In this document: piece by piece, positions 56,209 through 64,000 of the stretch
Position numbering within the stretch: position 1 is the first letter of the stretch
Layout of the letters: each line of letters opens with the position of its first letter
DNA from: Burkholderiaceae bacterium
Lineage (GTDB): Bacteria; Pseudomonadota; Gammaproteobacteria; Burkholderiales; Burkholderiaceae
DNA length: 64,000 bases
NCBI GenBank assembly: GCA_021166835.1
Contig: JAJPEN010000039.1
Location: 22,696-86,695 of the forward strand
Reading direction: 5' to 3'
Program-made: the position numbers and the translations under genes
Notes under the pieces: generated by a model
Seen by the model: the letters and a program-made list of their open reading frames with translations, nothing else
The model's database searches: none
Told to the model about the DNA's origin: nothing

Positions 56209-59200
56209 ATGGCAGAGAAACTCCACCTAAGGCTTCAAGCGCAGCTGCTCGAACTCGTGCCCACCGACGGCGCCTCCATCGGAAACACCGCCCTTAGACG
56301 ACGCCTTGAAAAAGTGATGAAGGCCCAAGGAGTCGCGATCACTGAGGACGACTACCGGGTCATACAGGCCGAGCTGGTCTCCGCCGGTTCGCTTGTGAAG
56401 GGCCGGGGACGCGGGGGATCAGTGCGGCGCGCGGCGAGCGTGCCATCGGGTGCGACTGGCGTCGATTTGGTCGACGAGCTGGAAGACTTCAACCTTCTGC
56501 AACCTCAACCCCCTTTGGCATCTGCGAGCGCGCGAAGGGATGCAAAAATCGTTCGGGCCGCCGGTAGTGTCTGCCACGGAACCTCACGCGGCAGCGCCGC
56601 TGATGCCGCTCAGATCATTTCCTATCGACACGCGGACAAGCGCAAGAACAATCCCGAGGTCGGCATGGTCACGCCGGAGTCCGACCCGGAGGCTGGCAGG
56701 ACGCGTTGGACCTACGATCCGCACCTAGATCCGGCGCTACAGTTCGACTCCCCCCGCGCCAACATCGAGAAGTTGATCGATGACGCGCTTGAATCGGGTG
56801 ACGTCGAGCGCATGCGTGAGGCGCTTGCCGAACTCAAACGCCTGCAATCGCCCTATCTGAACTGGGCGGGCAAGGCTGAGCGCACAAGCTTCGACATCGA
56901 TACCGTCAGCCTGCACGTTCACGAGCGCATTGACCCGGCCAGCATTCTGTCGGCAGTGCGCAAAGCGATGAAGGGTAAGGGCAAGAGCACGGGCGCAGCC
57001 AAAGCGATCCAGCCCGGACTGTTCGATGCGCCGTTCGAGAACCTGCCGCTGCGCGACGCGATCGACTTCTATCGGCACGAGCGCGGTTGGGCCAACCGAC
57101 TGATCGCCGGCGATTCACTGCTGGTGATGAACAGCTTGCTGCAGAAGGAGAGTATGGCGGGACGAGTGCAGATGATCTACATCGACCCGCCTTACGGCAT
57201 CAAATACGGGAGCAACTTCCAGCCCTTCGTGGGAAAGCGTGACGTGAAGGACCGCAGCGACGCGGACCTGACGCAGGAACCCGAAATGATCAAGGCGTTC
57301 CGCGACACATGGGAGTTAGGCATCCACTCATACCTAACGTACCTGCGGGATCGGTTCCTCTTGGCGCGGGAGCTTTTGGCAGACCGAGGTTGTCTGTGCG
57401 TGCAAATTGGTGATGAGAACGTGCATCTGGTGCGCAGTGTTCTCGACGAGGTTCTGGGACCGGGAAACTATTTTTCTCAGATCGCTGTCAAAAAAACCTC
57501 AGCCCAAACTTCGGATGGTCTCGCTGGAGCACTGGATTACATCCTGGTCTACGCGAAGGATGTTGAGAAGCTGAAGTATCACCAACTTTATAGGCCCAAA
57601 GAGCTCGGTGGGTTCGGTGCAGAGAAGTATCAATACATATTGCGTGATAGCGGCAGATCCGAGCGTGCAACTGACACCCACGAGGAAGGCGCGAGGTACT
57701 TCTCAATCGACACGTTAGTGTCTCAGCGCCCACCAGGTAGTTTTACCGTGGAATTTCAAGGGCAGCCGTTCGCGCCCAAGACGGGTTACTGGAAAACGGG
57801 CGAGTTGGGTTTCACTCGTCTGCATAGGGCCGGACGCATCATGCGCGGCGGAACAGTACTCATGTACCGCCGATTTATCGAAGACTTCCCAGCTGTCGCC
57901 TATGCGAACTACTGGGAAGACACCAGCAGTGGCGCAAGCAAGTCAGATCCAAAGGTCTACGTTGTTCAAACCGCAGCCAAGATTGTGGAACGCTGCCTGC
58001 TCATGACCACCGACCCGGGAGACCTCGTCCTCGATCCCACTTGCGGCTCCGGCACAACCGCCTTCGTCGCCGAAAAATGGGGGCGGCGCTGGATCACTTG
58101 CGACACCTCGCGCGTCGCCGTGACGCTCGCCAAGCAACGCCTGATGACTGCCAGCTTCGACTACTACGAGCTGAAGTATCCGCACGAGGGGCTGAAGGGC
58201 GGTTTCATCTACAAGACTGTGCCGCATGTCACGCTGAAGTCGATCGCCAATAACCCGGACATCGACAGCATCTACGAGCGGATGCACCCGGCGATTGAAG
58301 ACGGGCTGGACAGCCTAAACGCAGCCTTCCACCAGCATGCGCCGACGTCCGAATTCGTTGTGCGCGAGGGCGGACGCAGCGGAACTCGGTTCGATTTCAG
58401 TAAAGCCGATGCCGGCTGGCAGGAATGGGAAGTCCCCTTCGAATTGCCCTTGGTGCTGGCGGCCCCGCTGCTTGACGCGTTCGATGTCTTCCACGCAGCG
58501 CGACAAACCATGCAGCGCCAGATGGACGACTCGATCGCCGCGCATGCAGATCAAGAGGTGCTGTACGACCAGCCGGCGGTGGCAAGAAACAAGCTACGCA
58601 TCACCGGCCCCTTTACCGTGGAGGCCGTGCCGTTCCCGAGCGTGAAGTCGCTGGAGGAGGCGAGCGGCCCGCTTGATGCCGACGCCAGCATCGCACGCAC
58701 TGGAGAATCGGGCCGTCAGCACCAGTGGCGCGAAGAACTTCTGAAGACCGGCATTCGCGGCAAGGGCGGGCAAATCCTGAAGTTCGCCGAGCTGGAAACG
58801 CTGCCTTTCGATGCCGGCATAGCGAACCTGCATGCCGTCGGCCACCTCGTCAGTGGCGAGCGGGTGATCGTGAGTTTCGGCCCGGAACATGCAGCACTTG
58901 AGCAGCGCCAGGTCGCCAACGCCCTTAACGAGGCCGAGAAGCTTCGGCCGTCGGCGAAGTTCATCATCTTTTGCGCCTTCGCTTTCGATTCCGAAGCTGC
59001 CAAAGACATTGACGAGATCCGGTGGGCAGGAGTGACCTTGCTGAAGGCGCAGATGAACACAGACCTGCTTACTGAAGATCTGAGAAAGGCACGTGCCACC
59101 AACCAGAGTTTTTGGCTGATAGGGCAACCCGAGATCGAGATTCGCGCGCTCAAGGAGGGGGACTACGAGGTCGAGGTGCACGGCTTCGACTACTTCGACA

Positions 59201-59496
59201 CAGTAAAAGGCGAACTCGTATCGGGAGGGAAGCGCAACATCGCAATGTGGGCGCTCGACACCGACTACGACGGGCGTAGCTTGTTCCCGCGACAGATGTT
59301 TTTCCCAATGGCAGGAAAGGGCGAAGGCTGGGAGAAGCTTCGGAAGACTATTCGCGCCGAACTCGACGAGGTACGCCTCCATAGGTTCCACGGCACTACG
59401 AGCCTGCCCTTCCGATTGGGTGACCACCGCAAGATCGCGGTGAAGATTGTCGATGATCGTGGCATCGAGTCGCTGAAGGTGGTCGGGCTGAAGTAA
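56209..59496 (+). CDS. Type III-like site-specific DNA methyltransferase (Mod)
   Basis: This 1095-aa protein has an N-terminal helical/winged part (about 1-60) and linker regions. The beta-class methyltransferase has motif IV first, IYIDPPYGIKYGSNF (DPPY about residue 326), and motif I later, VLDPTCGSGTTAFVAEKWGRRW (about 609). DPPY indicates adenine-N6 or cytosine-N4 methylation, adenine being usual here. The C-terminal 450 residues resemble the companion region of Mod proteins paired with BPTD_3080-type restriction helicases. The ATG at 56209 gives MAEKLHLRL. It looks intact, although its partner is truncated. Base composition is visibly less GC-rich than the core genes. Confidence 0.88.
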   Translation: MAEKLHLRLQAQLLELVPTDGASIGNTALRRRLEKVMKAQGVAITEDDYRVIQAELVSAGSLVKGRGRGGSVRRAASVPSGATGVDLVDELEDFNLLQPQPPLASASARRDAKIVRAAGSVCHGTSRGSAADAAQIISYRHADKRKNNPEVGMVTPESDPEAGRTRWTYDPHLDPALQFDSPRANIEKLIDDALESGDVERMREALAELKRLQSPYLNWAGKAERTSFDIDTVSLHVHERIDPASILSAVRKAMKGKGKSTGAAKAIQPGLFDAPFENLPLRDAIDFYRHERGWANRLIAGDSLLVMNSLLQKESMAGRVQMIYIDPPYGIKYGSNFQPFVGKRDVKDRSDADLTQEPEMIKAFRDTWELGIHSYLTYLRDRFLLARELLADRGCLCVQIGDENVHLVRSVLDEVLGPGNYFSQIAVKKTSAQTSDGLAGALDYILVYAKDVEKLKYHQLYRPKELGGFGAEKYQYILRDSGRSERATDTHEEGARYFSIDTLVSQRPPGSFTVEFQGQPFAPKTGYWKTGELGFTRLHRAGRIMRGGTVLMYRRFIEDFPAVAYANYWEDTSSGASKSDPKVYVVQTAAKIVERCLLMTTDPGDLVLDPTCGSGTTAFVAEKWGRRWITCDTSRVAVTLAKQRLMTASFDYYELKYPHEGLKGGFIYKTVPHVTLKSIANNPDIDSIYERMHPAIEDGLDSLNAAFHQHAPTSEFVVREGGRSGTRFDFSKADAGWQEWEVPFELPLVLAAPLLDAFDVFHAARQTMQRQMDDSIAAHADQEVLYDQPAVARNKLRITGPFTVEAVPFPSVKSLEEASGPLDADASIARTGESGRQHQWREELLKTGIRGKGGQILKFAELETLPFDAGIANLHAVGHLVSGERVIVSFGPEHAALEQRQVANALNEAEKLRPSAKFIIFCAFAFDSEAAKDIDEIRWAGVTLLKAQMNTDLLTEDLRKARATNQSFWLIGQPEIEIRALKEGDYEVEVHGFDYFDTVKGELVSGGKRNIAMWALDTDYDGRSLFPRQMFFPMAGKGEGWEKLRKTIRAELDEVRLHRFHGTTSLPFRLGDHRKIAVKIVDDRGIESLKVVGLK

Positions 59497-59501
59497 CAGA
59501 C

Positions 59502-62006
59502 ATGGCCATGAGCAAGCCGCAGTCTCTGATCATCAATTCGCCGTTCGAGGCTCCGACCCACCATTGGAAACGTACGAAGACCAGCAAGCTCGAACTGATA
59601 GGGGGTCGCCGCCCTGCAGGCTACGAAATCTTCGACACACGCAATAACACGCTTCGCAGCGTCGAGCTCCCGCTCGTCAATCGCGTCCGCGAGAGAGTCG
59701 ATGCATGGCGAGTGGCGGACTATCCCGGTATCACGTCGGTCACGAGACTGTTGTTAGGGCATTGGCGAGATCGTGAAAGCGGTCGGCAGCACGAGTTCTA
59801 TTTTTGCCAGGTCGAAGCCGTCGAGACCCTGATCTGGCACGTCGAGGCCCCTGCCGACTACAAACAGGGCATCGCAATCCTCGGGGACGGTGGGGCATGG
59901 GAGCGCATCTGCAACAAGATGGCGACGGGCAGCGGGAAGACCACAGTGATGGCGATGATCATTACGTGGCAGGTGCTGAACGCGTTGACATACCCGAAGC
60001 GCACGAAGGATTTCTCAAGGGCTGTCTTCATCGTGGCACCCGGACTGACGGTGAAGGAACGCCTGCAAGTACTTCTACCTGGGCACCCCGAGAACTACTA
60101 CGATCTTTTTGCACTGTGCCCGAACGAGGGGCTCCGGCAGAAGCTCAACCAGGTTCAGATCCTGATCGAGAACTGGCACAGCCTGATGCCGCTCAAGGAG
60201 GCGGACCAGTCGGTGGTCAAGAAAGGCGCAGAGAGCGACGAGGCATACGTGCGCCGCGTGCTGGGCAAGCTTGCCGCCCACAAGGACATCGTCGTCATCA
60301 ATGACGAGGCGCACCACGCATATCGGAAGCCGGCCGAAAGCAAGGTGAGCAAGAAGGATGCGGCGACCCTCGGCATCGACCTGGAAGAGGCGACGCGATG
60401 GGTCGAAGGGCTGGACCGAATCCACAGGATGCGTCGAATCAGGCGCTGCTTCGATCTGTCCGCCACGCCTTTCGCTCCAACCGGCAAGACCAGCACCGAG
60501 GCGGCGTTGTTCGAGTGGGTGGTGTCCGACTTTGGCTTGTACGACGCAATCGAGGCGGGTCTGGTCAAGACGCCCCGCGTGGTAGTCCGCGACAACGCGT
60601 TGCCAAACGCTCAGACCTATCGCAGCAAGCTCTACCACCTGTATCGAGAACCTGAGGTTGCCGAGGACCTCAACGCTCGCGGGGCGGAACCAGATCAACC
60701 CCTGCCGCAGCTTGTACAAGAGGCCTATACGCTGCTGGGCGCAGATTGGCGTGAGACCTTGAAGGCATGGCAAGCCAATCGTCATACCTCGCCGCCTGTC
60801 ATGCTGACCGTGTGCAATCGCACTGAGACTGCGGCGCGCATCGAGCACTATTTCCGCTCTGGCGATGCACATTGGCCGGAGCTGTTTGCACCGACGCGAA
60901 CTCTTCGAGTGGATTCGAAGGTTCTCGACAAAGCCGAGATCGGAGAGACCGCAGCCAGCGACAAGGCGTATGAGGCAGTGTTGCGGGCGATCGTCGAGGC
61001 CGCGAACATCCCCGCCACACGCAAGACCGAGCTCCTAGGCTTGAAGAAAGAAGAGCTGCTGCGCTCGATCATCGACAACGTCGGGAAGCGCGGAACTGCC
61101 GGCCAAGACTTACAGAACGTAATCTCGGTGGCCATGCTGTCCGAGGGTTGGGATGCGAAGAACGTCACGCACATCATGGGCCTTCGTGCGTTCACGAGCC
61201 AGTTGCTCTGCGAGCAAGTCATTGGGCGCGGGCTACGCCGGGTTTCCTACGACACCGAGCCGGTCATTTGCCCGGACGGCACGGAGCGGATGCTGTTCAA
61301 GCCGGAGTATGTCAACGTGTTCGGCGTGCCGCTGACGGTCTTCGAGGACGTGGGGGGAGGTGGCGATCCGCCTCCTCCACCTTCGAACAGTACGCAGATC
61401 GAGGCGATCAAGGATCGCAGCGAGTTTGAGATCAGCTGGCCGAACGTGCTTCGCGTTGACACGGTGGTGCATTCCGAACTCAAGGTCGACTGGTCGAAGA
61501 TGACCGTCCTCGAGCTCGACCCCGCAAGAATCCATGCGAGTGTAGATCTGGCTCCCGCCCTTGGCGGTGCAGCGGATCTGAGCAAGGCGATCTCCATTGA
61601 TTTGGAGCGGCTGCCGGAGGACTTTCGGCTTCAACGCTTACTCTTCGTTGCGGCGCGCAAGGCGCTTGCAGGGACAAAGCACGGTTTCATAGGAGGTCAG
61701 GAGTATCTCGTACAGCAACTGGTTCGGATTGTCGAAGCGTTCTTCCTGTCCGACCGGCTTGAAATTCCCTCGCTGTACCACCAAGAGCCGCTGCGCAAAC
61801 GCATCCTGTTCGCCCTATCGATCGACGCGATTGTTCAGCACGTCGTCGATCACCTTCAACAGGTAAACGCGGAGCGGCTGGAGCCCGTCTTCGACCCCGA
61901 GTTCCCGATCGGCGCGACGAGCGGCATGCGGGCCTGGTACACAACCAAGCCTTGTATTGAGACGACAAAATCGCAAATCAGCCATGCAGTTGTCAACGTC
62001 GGTTGA
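59502..62006 (+). CDS. Restriction endonuclease subunit (BPTD_3080-type, DEAD/DEAH helicase), C-terminus cut off by IS21 insertion
   Basis: This 834-aa helicase/translocase has Walker A MATGSGKTTVMA (Lys about 146), DEAHHAY (about 268), SATPFAPTG and motif VI-type QVIGRGLRRVSYD. It resembles type III Res subunits. The frame ends with SQISHAVVNVG, and the last five or so codons fall inside the IS21 left end, which starts at about 61991. The C-terminal nuclease domain expected in the family (PD-(D/E)xK) is absent. The remainder may continue past 64000. It probably cannot cut DNA. It lies 5 bp after Mod. Confidence 0.87.
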   Translation: MAMSKPQSLIINSPFEAPTHHWKRTKTSKLELIGGRRPAGYEIFDTRNNTLRSVELPLVNRVRERVDAWRVADYPGITSVTRLLLGHWRDRESGRQHEFYFCQVEAVETLIWHVEAPADYKQGIAILGDGGAWERICNKMATGSGKTTVMAMIITWQVLNALTYPKRTKDFSRAVFIVAPGLTVKERLQVLLPGHPENYYDLFALCPNEGLRQKLNQVQILIENWHSLMPLKEADQSVVKKGAESDEAYVRRVLGKLAAHKDIVVINDEAHHAYRKPAESKVSKKDAATLGIDLEEATRWVEGLDRIHRMRRIRRCFDLSATPFAPTGKTSTEAALFEWVVSDFGLYDAIEAGLVKTPRVVVRDNALPNAQTYRSKLYHLYREPEVAEDLNARGAEPDQPLPQLVQEAYTLLGADWRETLKAWQANRHTSPPVMLTVCNRTETAARIEHYFRSGDAHWPELFAPTRTLRVDSKVLDKAEIGETAASDKAYEAVLRAIVEAANIPATRKTELLGLKKEELLRSIIDNVGKRGTAGQDLQNVISVAMLSEGWDAKNVTHIMGLRAFTSQLLCEQVIGRGLRRVSYDTEPVICPDGTERMLFKPEYVNVFGVPLTVFEDVGGGGDPPPPPSNSTQIEAIKDRSEFEISWPNVLRVDTVVHSELKVDWSKMTVLELDPARIHASVDLAPALGGAADLSKAISIDLERLPEDFRLQRLLFVAARKALAGTKHGFIGGQEYLVQQLVRIVEAFFLSDRLEIPSLYHQEPLRKRILFALSIDAIVQHVVDHLQQVNAERLEPVFDPEFPIGATSGMRAWYTTKPCIETTKSQISHAVVNVG

Positions 62007-62031
62007 AATCTGACCCACTTTCGATAGGAAA

Positions 62032-62057
62032 CGTCGGAGTAAATCTGACCCACCTGG
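62032..62057 (+). repeat. 26-bp internal terminal repeat of the IS21 element (left copy)
   Basis: This sequence, beginning CGTCGGAGTAAATCTGACCC and ending ACCTGG, is perfectly inverted at 63945-63970. It contains the transposase-binding core CTGACCCAC. Confidence 0.85.
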
Positions 62058-62109
62058 TTCTCTCGTGAGGGCGCTGCTGGGTCGCGCAGCGACGCAGCAG
62101 CGCCCATCG

Positions 62110-63938
<1,829 letters not shown>

Positions 63939-64000
63939 CGTCGGCCAGGTGGGTCAGATTTACTCCGACGAAGTGGGTCAGTATTACTGCGGCGCTAACA

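Overview
The window is about 68% GC. It looks like a chromosome segment of a Burkholderiales-type betaproteobacterium. The gene order is the main evidence: dapA-bamC-MBL hydrolase, suhB/trmJ/cysE, and cysS-(DUF6352)-alkA-accA-tilS-lysC are all familiar from that group. Every call here was made by reading the sequence; no database search was run. GTG and TTG starts are common, and many genes overlap by 1-4 bases.

Layout. 1-13.1 kb is ordinary core: the end of a TRAP permease, a divergent acyl-CoA ligase/hydrolase pair, a PHP phosphatase, a YciO-type protein, a site-2 protease homologue, a large PAS/GAF/GGDEF/EAL protein, a methyltransferase, dapA, bamC, an MBL hydrolase, an Ala-rich lipoprotein and an FKBP.

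13.1-23.3 kb is the most interesting core region. It carries a respiratory cluster built round two heme-copper oxidase (HCO) catalytic subunits. The first set is a 62-aa membrane subunit, a CuA subunit, an HCO subunit I with a non-oxidase active site, and SCO/SenC. It matches the norSY-senC-orf1 (sNOR, nitric oxide reductase) arrangement described in ammonia oxidisers. It is preceded by a perfect TTGA-N6-TCAA (FNR/Dnr-like) box. The same operon continues with a cytochrome b-2[4Fe-4S]-MvhD-like fusion, an unknown membrane-anchored protein, a second divergent HCO subunit I and a CtaA-like protein. A paralogous cytochrome b, fused to a 2Fe-2S/FAD/NAD reductase, is transcribed divergently. A dedicated electron route from NAD(P)H or ferredoxin to an HCO-type reductase is a reasonable hypothesis.

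23.3-46.7 kb returns to housekeeping genes: a phosphoesterase, mutS, a methyltransferase, rnk, a Nudix hydrolase, suhB, trmJ, cysE, lpxH, a cyclophilin, a TPR protein, cysS, alkA, accA, tilS, lysC, vapBC, a LysE exporter, a FAD oxidase and tRNA-Ser(GCT).

46.7-64 kb is an integrative element inserted at tRNA-Ser. It has a tyrosine integrase, an AlpA-like regulator, an SF3 helicase/primase-like protein with an AT-rich inverted-repeat locus (possible origin), a recombination module (YqaJ exonuclease plus DUF1071 annealing protein), RadC, ArdC antirestriction, small membrane proteins and a Mod/Res restriction-modification pair. Res is cut short by an IS21-family element whose tip coincides with the window end. 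The right attachment site is not in the window.
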